Positions 35,429-43,892 are shown, numbered from the stretch's first letter. The stretch is DNA of 46,795 nucleotides from an uncultured Bacteroidales bacterium (GCA_902773055.1 CACYCZ010000129.1:1-46795); one strand, 5' to 3'. The notes: a model not told the origin generated them from the sequence alone. Made by a program: numbers and translations.

Positions 35429-35983
35429 CTATTGCCCTGTGGTTTCCGATACGAAGCAGGCTACAAGTCCGTAAGTGATGGTGGGGCGTATCCAGATTTC
35501 GGTCAGCAGATAGTCGGTATATTCGTTGATGGGTTCCAGGTAGATATCGTAGTTGTAGAGTGCGGCAATGGCCATGTCGACAATGAAAATCACCCACAGG
35601 TTGCGCTTGGAGTAGCTCTTCCAGTTCTTGCGGGCATAGAAGTAGGTGAGCATGCAGAGCAGCAGCACCGACAGTGTGAGACATGCCAGACGGAGGGCGT
35701 AGCCGGCCAACGGGGGAGCAAAGAGGATGTCGCGCAGGAGGATGGTCACGCCCACGCACACAGAACACCAGTAGTTGAACTGCTGCGGTTCAAGACGGTT
35801 GAAGAAGTACATCCACATCATGCCCAGACAGGCCAAATAAAACAGGTTGAGCACCAGTTCGGGCCATGCCTCTGACAGCCCGAAATGGCCTACGCCATAG
35901 AGCATGATGCCTACCGAGAACATTCCTGCCACGGCGGTGACACCTACGTCAAAGACTTTTGCCTTCTTTTTGAATCTAAGCAT
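35429..35983 (-). CDS. Small polytopic membrane protein of unknown function
   Basis: 184 aa. A basic N-terminus (MLRFKKKAKVF) is followed by about five hydrophobic helices (roughly 12-32, 45-62, 72-88, 94-114, 126-145). The short end includes a possible sixth segment (TYGLVACFVSETTG). I do not recognise a family. It stands alone: divergent from the gene at 36212, with about 330 nt to the ABC-F gene. A TAACTTTG box at 36111-36118 on the minus strand implies a leader of about 120 nt. Confidence 0.72.
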   Translation of the reverse strand: MLRFKKKAKVFDVGVTAVAGMFSVGIMLYGVGHFGLSEAWPELVLNLFYLACLGMMWMYFFNRLEPQQFNYWCSVCVGVTILLRDILFAPPLAGYALRLACLTLSVLLLCMLTYFYARKNWKSYSKRNLWVIFIVDMAIAALYNYDIYLEPINEYTDYLLTEIWIRPTITYGLVACFVSETTGQ

Positions 35984-36110
35984 ATAATAACTCTTTTAAA
36001 TATCAGATGTTTTATGGAATACCCTCCCCGCCGGTTGTTATCTGCATGGCGGAACTCCAGGGAGGCATAGAGCCTTTCGGCCGTTGTGCTGTCCTTGCCT
36101 TGCTGACTGA

Positions 36111-36118
36111 CAAAGTTA
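36111..36118 (-). promoter_or_regulatory. Putative -7 box for the small membrane protein gene
   Basis: Complement reads TAACTTTG. It is back-to-back with the plus-strand box at 36163. Confidence 0.4.
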
Positions 36119-36162
36119 CAAATAAATATATAAAAACCAGGCCGTGTTCGCTGAAAAGCAGT

Positions 36163-36170
36163 TAATTTTG
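36163..36170 (+). promoter_or_regulatory. Putative -7 box for the secreted propeller gene
   Basis: TAATTTTG, 41 nt before the start codon at 36212. The -33 element is weak. Confidence 0.45.
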
Positions 36171-36211
36171 CAGAATAGTCAAAATAATCAACACATAAAA
36201 AGTCTGTCTAT

Positions 36212-37066
36212 ATGAAACATTTATTCTGTTTGTTTCTTTTGGCCGGTTTGCTGCCGACCCTTCGCGCTCAGGTCAAGCCTTATATGACCGAGGAGCCGTT
36301 TACTTCAACCAAGCAGCCGCGTCAGGGCGCTGCCTGCTATGGGAAACTGCTGTTCCAGTTTCATAATGCTAATCCCCTGATTGAAATCTATGACCTCAAG
36401 CAGCGTCGGCGTATCCAGCAGATAGAGCTGCCGCCTGAGCCGGTCATCCACTGCAACAATGTCAACTTCGGCAGTCGTAAATTTGACAGGAAGGACAAAC
36501 TGCCCCTGCTCTACGTCAGTTCAGAGCGTGACCAGCGCATAGTTGTCTACAGGGTTACGGAAAGCAATGGCCGCTATGCTGTGCAGAAAGTCCAGACCAT
36601 CACCCTGCCCAACAGTGACGAGGCAAGCTATTATTACACCAACCTGATTGTTGACGGCAAGAACAACAAACTGTGGATAACGGGCTACACGCGCCATTCA
36701 TGGAACAAGGCCGACAACGGCAACCAGTTGCGCTACGTACAGTTTGAACTGCCCGACGTCAGTGCCGGCGATGTCAGTCTGGACTATGCTCAATGCATCA
36801 GTGAGTTCCGTCTGCCATTCCGTGTAGCCACACAGGGAGCCGTCATCCACAAGGGGCGGATATGCCAGGCCTTCGGCTGCAAGCAGCAGGAAACCAACTT
36901 CATCATCATAAACCCCCGCACGGGTCAGGTGGAGCAGGAATACGGCATCGGTCTTGCCGGTATTACCGAAGAGCCTGAGGGCACCTTCGTTTACCGCAAC
37001 AAACTCATGGTGGTGACCTGCGTACCTGGCAATATATACTATGTCAGCGACTTTGTGAAGAAATAA
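36212..37066 (+). CDS. Secreted beta-propeller-like protein of unknown function
   Basis: 284 aa. A signal peptide (MKHLFCLFLLAGLLPTLRAQ) precedes a repetitive beta-rich body (for example LIEIYDLKQRRRIQQIEL, LPLLYVSSERDQRIVVYRV, FIIINPRTGQVEQEYGIG). The repeated strand pattern suggests a five- to seven-bladed propeller, but no catalytic residues stand out. It is single on the plus strand; a short TGCAGGA/TCCTGCA hairpin (about 37070-37094) follows. It precedes a GH127 gene by about 630 nt. A shared carbohydrate role is possible but unsupported. Confidence 0.7.
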   Translation: MKHLFCLFLLAGLLPTLRAQVKPYMTEEPFTSTKQPRQGAACYGKLLFQFHNANPLIEIYDLKQRRRIQQIELPPEPVIHCNNVNFGSRKFDRKDKLPLLYVSSERDQRIVVYRVTESNGRYAVQKVQTITLPNSDEASYYYTNLIVDGKNNKLWITGYTRHSWNKADNGNQLRYVQFELPDVSAGDVSLDYAQCISEFRLPFRVATQGAVIHKGRICQAFGCKQQETNFIIINPRTGQVEQEYGIGLAGITEEPEGTFVYRNKLMVVTCVPGNIYYVSDFVKK

Positions 37067-37305
37067 TCTGCAGGAGCCTTCCTCTTTCCTGCATGGGATC
37101 ACCGCTTCTCCATGCCATATACATCGGAGAGGTGTCTGCCTGTTGTCCCCGGCCTGTCAAGAGAAACTGCCATTGAGCCCGTTTCATACTTGACGTGCCG
37201 GGGACAATGGTTGTATGCCCTCAGGGGAATAATTCCATTTTTTTACCTCAGAGTGTCATTCCTCACAGCCCTTTCTCAGGTTATCGGCCGGCGGGAGACA
37301 TTTTC
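37067..37305. other. Intergenic spacer before repeat array B
   Basis: It contains TGCAGGA/TCCTGCA inverted repeats at about 37070-37094. No gene, RNA or mobile-element end was recognised. Confidence 0.4.
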
Positions 37306-37410
37306 CCCGGTTTCCCGATGCAGTCTATGTTCCCTGATGTGGAACGTATGTTTCCCGTTGGTAAACGTATGTTCCGCATCGTGGAATGTACGTTCAGCAT
37401 CGCTGAACAT
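37306..37410. repeat. 21-bp tandem repeat array, copy B
   Basis: Four well-formed units start at 37327, 37348, 37369 and 37390, and a decayed one at 37306 (with GTTTCCCGATGC). They share the AYGTTY...RAAYRT shape and central CCCGATG/CGCATCG words with the array at 26042, 11 kb away, and have the same unit length. Confidence 0.8.
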
Positions 37411-37590
37411 AAAATTTTCCGCGTGTTGCACCATTTCTGCCCCCCATTCCGCCATTCCTCCTTTCTGCAGGAGGGGAGAGGCAGGGAGAGCAGGGGTGTT
37501 GACGGTTGGGTGGTCCGTCGCTCCTCCGGTAGGAGAGAAAGGGGAATGGAAGAAAGCGTCCGGATTATGGGTCAGGATAATTTTTTTTGC
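37411..37590. other. Spacer between array B and the GH127 promoter
   Basis: Rich in purine tracts (GGAGGGGAGAGGCAGGGAG and complements). The inverted CTCCT/AGGAG words may form a weak hairpin. Overlapping open frames here are judged not to be genes. Confidence 0.4.
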
Positions 37591-37598
37591 TAATTTTG
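37591..37598 (+). promoter_or_regulatory. Putative -7 box for the GH127 gene
   Basis: TAATTTTG. It lies inside the longest open frame (from 37587), which argues that the first codons of that frame are not translated. Confidence 0.45.
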
Positions 37599-37697
37599 TT
37601 TCGGTGTATGCTCCGGCGGTGTATGTGGCCGGCAGGATATGCCGGTTTGGGCAATGAAAAAAATGTTGGAGAATATATGATAACATTGGACTATATG

Positions 37698-39677
37698 ATG
37701 AAAAAATGGTTTTTGACGGTTGCCGTCATGTTTGCGGGGCTTTATGTAGGCGCCCGTGACGTAAGGCCTATGGCCTATGAATTGCTGCCGCCCGGAGATA
37801 TCCGTCCTCAGGGATGGCTGGGTCAGTTGCTGGAACGCCAGAAGAGCGGCCTGACAGGCAGGATGGACGAGGTATATCCCCAGGTGATGGGGCAGCGCAA
37901 CGGTTGGCTGGGCGGTGACGGCGACCAGTGGGAGAGAGGACCCTATTGGATTGACGGCCTGCTTACACTGGCTTACATGATGAACGACAAGACCCTGCAG
38001 AAAAAGGTGCAGCCCTGGATTGAATGGAGCATCGCCCATCAGCGGGCTGACGGTTTCTTTGGCCCAGACAAGGACTATCCGGCCGAACCGGGTCTGCAAC
38101 GCAATAACGCCCATGACTGGTGGCCCCGCATGGTCATGCTGAAAATCATGCGTGACTACTATGAGGCTACGGGCGACGAGCGCATCATTTCGTTCCTGCA
38201 AAAATATTTTGCCTACCAGCTGAAAACGCTTCCCGACAAACCTCTGGGCAACTGGACCTTCTGGGCTACCTACCGGGCATGCGACAATATGTCGGTAGTA
38301 TTGTGGCTTTACGACCGGACCCACGAAGAATGGCTGCTGGAACTGGCTGACCTGCTCCACAGGCAGGCGTTTGATTTTACCGGCTACTTTGAGCAGGAGG
38401 GAGTGAGCAAGTTGAGGTCTATCCACTGTGTCAATCTGGCTCAGGGCCTCAAAGAACCTGTTGTCTACTGGCGCTGTGACCCGAAGGACCGCTATATTGC
38501 TGCCGTAGACAAGGGGTTGGAGGACATACGCCGCTACAACGGTTTCCCCAACGGCATGTATGGCGGTGACGAAGCCCTGCACGGCAACAATCCGCTGAAC
38601 GGCTCAGAGCTGTGCAGTGCCGTGGAGCTGATGTATTCAATGGAGGAGATGATGCGCACCACGGGGCGGTGCAGCTATGCCGAATATTTGGAAAAGGTGG
38701 CCTACAATGCCCTGCCGACACAGATAACAGATGATTTTATGGGGAAACAATACTACCAACAAGTCAATCAGGTTATCGTGAAATCGGGCCACGGGCACAA
38801 CTTTGACCAGAAGCAGGAAGGAACGGCGCTCGACTACGGCATACTGAGCGGCTATCCCTGCTGTCTGAGCAATTTTCATCAGGGATGGCCCAAGTTTGCC
38901 CGTAACCTGTGGCTGAAGAATGCCGGCGGCGGGCTGACGGCACTCGTGTACGCTCCGTCGGCAGTGACGACCGGGATAAAGGGAAAGACAGTCACCGTAA
39001 CGGAGGAGACGATGTATCCGTTTGAAGAAAGAATCATGATGAAAATCAGTATCAGGGAGAAAGGCAATGTGACCTTCCCGCTTGAAGTGCGCATACCGTC
39101 ATGGTGTCAGGCCCCCGTTGTGAAAGTCAACGGAGCACCATGCAGCGTGGCAGCGGGAGCAGACCACTTCACTATAGACCGTCCCTGGAAGACAGGCGAC
39201 AGCGTGGAACTCTCGTTCCCCATGAGCGTCAAGACATCACGATGGTATGAAAACAGTCTCTCGGTGGAACGAGGCCCGTTGGTCTATGCCCTTCGCATTG
39301 AAGAGAACTGGGTGAAGAAAACCTATGATGAAGATATCAGCCGGAGACACGGTAAGGAGGCCTGGGAAGTCTATCCCGCAACATCGTGGAACTATGCCCT
39401 GATAGAGAAGAAGGATATGGCCGGTCAGTTTGAGGTCAAGATAGACGGGCAGAAAATGCGTTCCGGCATTTACCCCTGGAGTCTGGAAGGCACCCCGATA
39501 GAGCTGACGGCTCCGGCCAAGGAAGTATCTTTCTGGAAACTCTATGACGGGCACGAGGCAGGTCCCTTGCCTTTCAGCCCGATTCTGTCGCTGAGAGACG
39601 TACCAGTCACGACAGTGCGCCTTGTTCCTTACGGATGTACGACGCTCAGGATAGCAGAGTTCCCGACCGCCTATTGA
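37698..39677 (+). CDS. GH127-family (DUF1680) beta-L-arabinofuranosidase-like enzyme
   Basis: 659 aa from ATG 37698, which gives a signal peptide (MKKWFLTVAVMFAGLYVGA). ATGs at 37677 and 37695 are alternatives. The all-alpha barrel region carries GDEALHGN (Glu292, candidate acid/base), GSELCS (Glu304, Cys306) and YPCCLSNF (Cys388, Cys389). These match the spacing of the zinc-bound Glu-Cys-Cys-Cys site of the GH127 prototype HypBA1, where the first Cys of the CC pair is the nucleophile. A C-terminal beta-sandwich (about 470 onward) completes the fold. The enzyme probably acts on arabinofuranosides outside the cytoplasm. No other arabinan genes are adjacent. Confidence 0.9.
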   Translation: MKKWFLTVAVMFAGLYVGARDVRPMAYELLPPGDIRPQGWLGQLLERQKSGLTGRMDEVYPQVMGQRNGWLGGDGDQWERGPYWIDGLLTLAYMMNDKTLQKKVQPWIEWSIAHQRADGFFGPDKDYPAEPGLQRNNAHDWWPRMVMLKIMRDYYEATGDERIISFLQKYFAYQLKTLPDKPLGNWTFWATYRACDNMSVVLWLYDRTHEEWLLELADLLHRQAFDFTGYFEQEGVSKLRSIHCVNLAQGLKEPVVYWRCDPKDRYIAAVDKGLEDIRRYNGFPNGMYGGDEALHGNNPLNGSELCSAVELMYSMEEMMRTTGRCSYAEYLEKVAYNALPTQITDDFMGKQYYQQVNQVIVKSGHGHNFDQKQEGTALDYGILSGYPCCLSNFHQGWPKFARNLWLKNAGGGLTALVYAPSAVTTGIKGKTVTVTEETMYPFEERIMMKISIREKGNVTFPLEVRIPSWCQAPVVKVNGAPCSVAAGADHFTIDRPWKTGDSVELSFPMSVKTSRWYENSLSVERGPLVYALRIEENWVKKTYDEDISRRHGKEAWEVYPATSWNYALIEKKDMAGQFEVKIDGQKMRSGIYPWSLEGTPIELTAPAKEVSFWKLYDGHEAGPLPFSPILSLRDVPVTTVRLVPYGCTTLRIAEFPTAY

Positions 39678-39721
39678 CGGCCGGGCTCCGTGAATAATAT
39701 TTGTCAAAAAAAATCCGCATT

Positions 39722-39755
39722 TTTGTTGCAGAATGAAAATATATATGTAATTTTG
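39722..39755 (+). promoter_or_regulatory. Promoter of the lysine operon
   Basis: TAATTTTG (39748-39755) with TTG at 39726-39728 (19-nt spacer) or TTTG at 39722 (22-nt spacer). The predicted start is near 39762, about 20 nt before the leader ORF. The -7 box is identical to that of the leu operon. Confidence 0.78.
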
Positions 39756-39780
39756 CACGCAAAATGATATTTATAGGACA

Positions 39781-39864
39781 ATGAAGTCTCGTTGGTATAA
39801 ACACAATGTGAAACAGGGTAAGAAACAGTCGGGCGGCGCGTTTCAGGTTGTGATGTATCTATAA
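39781..39864 (+). CDS. Lysine operon leader peptide
   Basis: 27 codons plus TAA. It has Lys at positions 2, 7, 11, 14 and 15 (AAG, AAA, AAA, AAG, AAA), five of 27 residues, with 14-15 as a tandem pair. The codons after Lys15 cover 39826-39861 and include TCAGGTTGT, the upstream half of the antiterminator. A ribosome paused at Lys14-15 (39820-39825) would leave this half free; one at the stop (39862) would cover it. The ORF is about 20 nt from the predicted transcription start and 59 nt before dapE. It is too short and too well placed to be coincidental, though translation has not been shown. Confidence 0.78.
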   Translation: MKSRWYKHNVKQGKKQSGGAFQVVMYL

Positions 39865-39896
39865 GACTAAAGGAATATGATAATAAGGCGACCTGA
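39843..39896 (+). promoter_or_regulatory. Lysine leader antiterminator
   Basis: TCAGGTTGT (39843-39851) pairs along all nine positions with GCGACCTGA (39888-39896), including two G-U pairs. It competes with the terminator for the GCGACC arm. Confidence 0.72.
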
Positions 39897-39915
39897 CAAG
39901 GTCGCCTTTATTTAT
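39882..39915 (+). terminator. Attenuator terminator of the lysine operon
   Basis: GGCGACC (39887-39893), loop TGACAA, GGTCGCC (39900-39906), then TTTATTTAT. It lies directly before the first operon gene, where a constitutive terminator would make no sense without antitermination. Confidence 0.85.
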
Positions 39916-39923
39916 ACAAAAAT

Positions 39924-40937
39924 ATGGACATACAATTATTCAAGGAGATACTCAGCATCGACTCTACTTCATCGCGCGAGGGGGAAATGGCACAGTTCCT
40001 GGCATCGCGGCTGAAGACGGCCGCAACTTCTGAAGTGAGGCTGATGCCAGTGGGAGACGGGACATATAACCTGATGCTGACGTGGGGGAGACCCAGGGTG
40101 ATGTTCTGCACACATATGGACACCGTCCCGCCCTTTATACCGCCAGTCTTTGAGGATGACCGTGTCAGCGGCAGGGGGACGTGTGACGCCAAGGGGCAGA
40201 TTATGGCCCTGTATGGGGCTTGTCTGGAACTTGAGCGGCGCGGCAAGAAGGATTTCGGCCTGTTGCTCCTCGCAGGAGAGGAAACGGGGTCGATTGGCGC
40301 AAAACATTTCAACCGAAGCGGCGAAGGGTGTGAATACCTTATCGTGGGCGAGCCTACCGACTGCAAAATGGCTTCGGCAGCCAAGGGCACAAAGTCTTTC
40401 CACCTGACCGTAGGCGGGAAAAGCTGCCATTCGGGCTATCCCGAAAACGGATGCAGTGCCGTGGAGACCTTCATGGACTTCATGAATGCTCTCAGAGGAC
40501 TGGATTTCGGGAGTGACCCGCTGCTCGGTGATACGACATGGAATGTGGGGAAACTGGTCAGCGACAATCCCAAGAATATCTTGAGCGATGACGTGCAGTG
40601 TGACATATATTTCCGCACGACATTTGCTACCGACAGCCATGTAGAGCCGAAGCTGAGGGAACTTATCGGCAGCAGGCCGGAATGGACCGGAAGGATAGGG
40701 CTGGAGGCTTTCGGTGGCGACTGCCCGAGCCGTTTCCTGACATTTGACGGTATGCCGGCAGCTCCCGTGGCATTCGGAAGCGATGCTCCGCAGCTGGCTC
40801 ATTTCAGCAAGAAGATACTGTGCGGGCCGGGTTCCATACTTGTGGCCCATACGGACAAGGAATATGTCATGCTGAGCGAAATAGAGCGAGCCACCCGGCT
40901 TTATCTGGATATGTATGAAAGAACAGAAGGAAAATAA
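39924..40937 (+). CDS. dapE: M20-family deacylase, probable succinyl-diaminopimelate desuccinylase
   Basis: 337 aa. Metal and catalytic residues are His64 and Asp66 (CTHMDTVP), Asp88 (GRGTCDAKG), Glu119-Glu120 (GEETGSIG), Glu143 (VGEPTDC) and His309 (VAHTDKEY), as expected for a dinuclear zinc M20 enzyme. A dimerisation lid lies around 160-250. It is shorter than standard DapE (~375 aa) and nearer the LysK/ArgE-like size. Substrate choice rests on operon context: it precedes lysC, dapB, dapA and dapD behind a lysine leader. An ArgE- or LysK-type activity cannot be excluded. Confidence 0.78.
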   Translation: MDIQLFKEILSIDSTSSREGEMAQFLASRLKTAATSEVRLMPVGDGTYNLMLTWGRPRVMFCTHMDTVPPFIPPVFEDDRVSGRGTCDAKGQIMALYGACLELERRGKKDFGLLLLAGEETGSIGAKHFNRSGEGCEYLIVGEPTDCKMASAAKGTKSFHLTVGGKSCHSGYPENGCSAVETFMDFMNALRGLDFGSDPLLGDTTWNVGKLVSDNPKNILSDDVQCDIYFRTTFATDSHVEPKLRELIGSRPEWTGRIGLEAFGGDCPSRFLTFDGMPAAPVAFGSDAPQLAHFSKKILCGPGSILVAHTDKEYVMLSEIERATRLYLDMYERTEGK

Positions 40938-40957
40938 TCAAAAAAACAGATACAGAA

Positions 40958-42325
40958 ATGATTGTAATGAAATTTGGAGGCACGTCGGTTGGCGGCTGCG
41001 AGGAAATCAGCCGCGTGGTTTCGATAGTGCGACAGAAATTGGACAGGAAGCCCGTAGTCGTTACCTCGGCGATGTCTAAAATGACCGATCTGCTTTACAG
41101 GATAGCGGACAGTGCAGAGAATCGTCAGGAAGAGGAAATGGAAAACTTGCTCAATGAGTTGAGAAGACATCATGTGGAGGTTGCCGAACATCTGCTGGTC
41201 AACAATGTTGATATCATGTTGGAGACAACATCGAGGTTGAATGAAATATGTGACGAGCTGGAATCTTTTACTAAGGCGATATGTGTCTTGGGAGAGTTGT
41301 CGGAGCGCAGCAGGGCACTTATCATCAGCAACGGTGAACTGCTGTCGTCTACAATCCTTGCCAGCACCATGAACGCCTCAGGCATCCGGGCCGTCTTGGT
41401 GGATGCCCGTAGAATGATAGTGACAAACAGCAACCACCTGAAGGCCGAACCCAATATAGCCGAAATAGAAAGCCGTGTTCCCCGGATGCTGGAATCAGAA
41501 TGTCAGGGAGCCGACGTCATCGTGACACAGGGATTCATAGCATCCAGTACGGATGGTGAACCGACGGTCTTGGGCCGGGGCGGGTCAGATTATTCCGCAT
41601 CACTGATAGCTATGGCCCTGAATGCAGAGGCGATAGAGATTTGGACCGACGTTGACGGTGTGATGACGGCTGACCCTAACAAGGTGAAAACGGCCAGACG
41701 GCTGGATAGGATATCGTTTGAAGAAGCTGCCGAAATGGCCCACTTCGGAGCAAAGGTGCTGCATCCGCTGACCATTGAGCCGGCAATTAAAAAGAATATT
41801 CCCATCTATGTGCTGAATTCCAAAAACCCAGCCTGCGAAGGGACGTCAATATTGAATAATGTCCATATCAGTGACGGAGTGAAGTCAATATCATACAAGG
41901 AGAATATTTTGGTAATCAATATCTTCTCAACCAAGATGATTAATGCTTCCGGCTTTTTGGGCAAGGTGTTTGACATCTTCAGCGACAACAAGGTATCAGT
42001 TGACTTGATCAGTACGTCGGAGGCCAATATCTCGGTAACCATTGATGACGGCCAGAACATCAGTAAGGTGCTGGAGGAACTGTCGTCGTTTGCGACCATA
42101 GAAGTGGACAGAGGAAAGGCCCAGATTTCCGTGGTGGGACAGAACCTTATCAATCATCCTGGTATGTTGGACAAGATATTCGCGCCGTTGGACAAGGAAC
42201 GGATTTTCATGGTTTCACAGGGGGCCTCCCTGATCAACTTGAGTTTTGTGGTTGACAAGGAGGCAATGGACTCATCGATAGAAGCAATCCACAATGCATT
42301 CTTTGGAACAGGAAAGGGGAAATAA
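40958..42325 (+). CDS. lysC: Monofunctional aspartate kinase
   Basis: 455 aa. MIVMKFGGTSVGG (1-13) is the kinase nucleotide/substrate motif. GRGGSDYSASLIAMAL and WTDVDGVMTADPNKVKTA follow in order. The C-terminal ~150 residues hold two ACT domains (for example INIFSTKMINASGFLGKVF, KAQISVVGQNL), the usual site of feedback inhibition. It makes aspartyl phosphate, the entry to lysine, threonine and methionine. Its place in a lysine-attenuated operon suggests a lysine-sensitive isozyme. It is 20 nt after dapE. Confidence 0.95.
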   Translation: MIVMKFGGTSVGGCEEISRVVSIVRQKLDRKPVVVTSAMSKMTDLLYRIADSAENRQEEEMENLLNELRRHHVEVAEHLLVNNVDIMLETTSRLNEICDELESFTKAICVLGELSERSRALIISNGELLSSTILASTMNASGIRAVLVDARRMIVTNSNHLKAEPNIAEIESRVPRMLESECQGADVIVTQGFIASSTDGEPTVLGRGGSDYSASLIAMALNAEAIEIWTDVDGVMTADPNKVKTARRLDRISFEEAAEMAHFGAKVLHPLTIEPAIKKNIPIYVLNSKNPACEGTSILNNVHISDGVKSISYKENILVINIFSTKMINASGFLGKVFDIFSDNKVSVDLISTSEANISVTIDDGQNISKVLEELSSFATIEVDRGKAQISVVGQNLINHPGMLDKIFAPLDKERIFMVSQGASLINLSFVVDKEAMDSSIEAIHNAFFGTGKGK

Positions 42326-42329
42326 GGCG

Positions 42330-43007
42330 ATGAAAATCTTTATTAGCGGATATGGCAAGATGGGCCATATGATAGAGGAAATATTGAGCAGGAGAGGCCT
42401 GACCTGTTCCGGCACGAGCGAGGATATCACTTCGGTTGACCCTGCTATTGCCAAAGAAAGTGTGTGCATCGATTTTACGATGCCTCAGGCCATACGCCGG
42501 AACTATGCTTTCCTGGCAGAGCATTTCAAGGCGGTGGTCATCGGGACGACCGGCTGGGATGATATCAGGGAAGATGTGGTCAGATGTTTTGAAGAGCACG
42601 GCACGACGATGGTATATTCATCTAATTTTTCAATAGGCGTGAATGTCTTTTTCAGGCTGATAGAAAAGTCGGCCAGCCTGTTGGGTCAGACAGGGGGCTA
42701 CATGCCTTATATCGAAGAAAAGCACCACTGTCATAAGCTTGACCGCCCGAGCGGGACGGCAAAGATGCTGGAAGACATTATCGTGGAGGAAATGGACATT
42801 CGCCCCGATATCGCCTCTGTCAGATGTGGTGAGATTCCCGGAATCCACAGCGTGGGGTTTGAAGGCATCAGTGACAGAATCACGCTGACCCATGAGGCCT
42901 TTTCCCGCGAAGGCTTTGCCGCAGGAGCGGTGGAGGCTGCTGTCATGGCCGACAGCCTGCCTGTGGGAGTATATAAATTTAAGGATATAATATTTAGAGC
43001 GCTTTAA
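42330..43007 (+). CDS. dapB: 4-hydroxy-tetrahydrodipicolinate reductase
   Basis: 225 aa from ATG 42330; a frame open from 42294 lies inside lysC and is rejected. ISGYGKMGHMIEE is the NAD(P) loop, GTTGWDD and YSSNFSIGVNVFF follow, and EEKHHCHKLDRPSGTAKML is the signature with catalytic His/Lys. It is shorter than E. coli DapB (273 aa), typical of Bacteroidetes forms. It starts 4 nt after the lysC stop and ends 3 nt before dapA. It reduces the DapA product with NAD(P)H. Confidence 0.95.
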   Translation: MKIFISGYGKMGHMIEEILSRRGLTCSGTSEDITSVDPAIAKESVCIDFTMPQAIRRNYAFLAEHFKAVVIGTTGWDDIREDVVRCFEEHGTTMVYSSNFSIGVNVFFRLIEKSASLLGQTGGYMPYIEEKHHCHKLDRPSGTAKMLEDIIVEEMDIRPDIASVRCGEIPGIHSVGFEGISDRITLTHEAFSREGFAAGAVEAAVMADSLPVGVYKFKDIIFRAL

Positions 43008-43010
43008 GCA

Positions 43011-43892
43011 ATGGGACATTTGAAATTTTCAGGGTGTGGAACAGCATTGGTAACACCCTTTAAGGATAACGGTGCTGTCGTAGATTATAATGCAATGGGC
43101 AAGCTTGTTGAACGCCAGATGGAGGCGGGAGTTCATTTCCTCGTCCCCCTCGGTACGACGGGTGAGACGCCTTGTCTGACAAGTGTGGAGAAAATCAAGT
43201 TGCTGCAGGTTACCAAGGAGTATGCCAAGTGTCCCATTGTCGTGGGAGGCGGTACCAACTCGTTGGCGCAGACAATAGAGAGTATGAGGCTTCTGGAGCC
43301 TTTTGGCCTGGATGCCTTCCTGATTGTCGTGCCCTATTACAATAAGCCGACGCAGAAGGGTCTGTACGAATATTTCAAGGCCGTATCTCAGGAAACCGAC
43401 AAGGACATCATTCTATACAATGTCCCGGGGCGGACCGGAGCCAATCTGGAGGCTGAGACCACCTTGATGCTGGCCGAGATAGACAATATCGTGGCCATAA
43501 AGGAAGCATCAGGGCGCTATGCCCAGATATCTCAGGTGATACGCAACAAGCCCGACAATTTCAGCGTTCTCAGTGGCAACGACGATGAAACGCTGTCGCT
43601 GATGGCCACTGGTGCCGACGGCGTCATCAGCGTGGCGTCCAATGTTGATCCCCACAGGATGGTTCAGCTTGTCGAGGCGCTTCGGTGCGATGATATGCCG
43701 ACGGCACGCAAGCTCCACTACCAGCTGATGCCTTTGTTCAAGAACTGCTTTGTTGAGAGCAACCCCATTCCGGCCAAGGCTGCCCTGGCGCAGTTGGGGC
43801 TGTGTGAAAACAGCTTGCGCCTGCCGCTTGTGCCCGCAACGGAGGAGACTATGTCACTGATGAAACAGACAATGGAGGAATTAGGCTTATGA
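43011..43892 (+). CDS. dapA: 4-hydroxy-tetrahydrodipicolinate synthase
   Basis: 293 aa, standard length. It condenses pyruvate with aspartate semialdehyde, the first lysine-specific step. PLGTTGETPCLT (about 45-56), YYNKPTQKGLYEYFKAV, ILYNVPGRTGANL (Tyr of the active site) and AIKEASGRYAQI with the Schiff-base Lys are all in order. SGNDDETLSLMATGADGVISV completes the barrel. The stop overlaps the dapD start. Confidence 0.97.
   Translation: MGHLKFSGCGTALVTPFKDNGAVVDYNAMGKLVERQMEAGVHFLVPLGTTGETPCLTSVEKIKLLQVTKEYAKCPIVVGGGTNSLAQTIESMRLLEPFGLDAFLIVVPYYNKPTQKGLYEYFKAVSQETDKDIILYNVPGRTGANLEAETTLMLAEIDNIVAIKEASGRYAQISQVIRNKPDNFSVLSGNDDETLSLMATGADGVISVASNVDPHRMVQLVEALRCDDMPTARKLHYQLMPLFKNCFVESNPIPAKAALAQLGLCENSLRLPLVPATEETMSLMKQTMEELGL

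Noticed and set aside
35153-35875. 240-codon plus-strand open frame
   Set aside because: Antisense to the small membrane protein and spans low-order spacer sequence.
37112-37657. 181-codon plus-strand open frame before GH127
   Set aside because: Covers the repeat array and purine-rich spacer, Ser/Cys-rich random-like translation.
37276-37686. Open frame on the minus strand over array B and the GH127 upstream region
   Set aside because: It covers repeats and a promoter box and has low-complexity composition with no recognisable domain.
37590-38582. 330-codon minus-strand open frame
   Set aside because: Antisense to GH127, which carries a conserved active site.
39882-39915. Simple terminator of the upstream GH127 gene
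   Set aside because: A promoter and a leader ORF lie between GH127 and this hairpin, and it sits directly before dapE, so attenuation explains it better.
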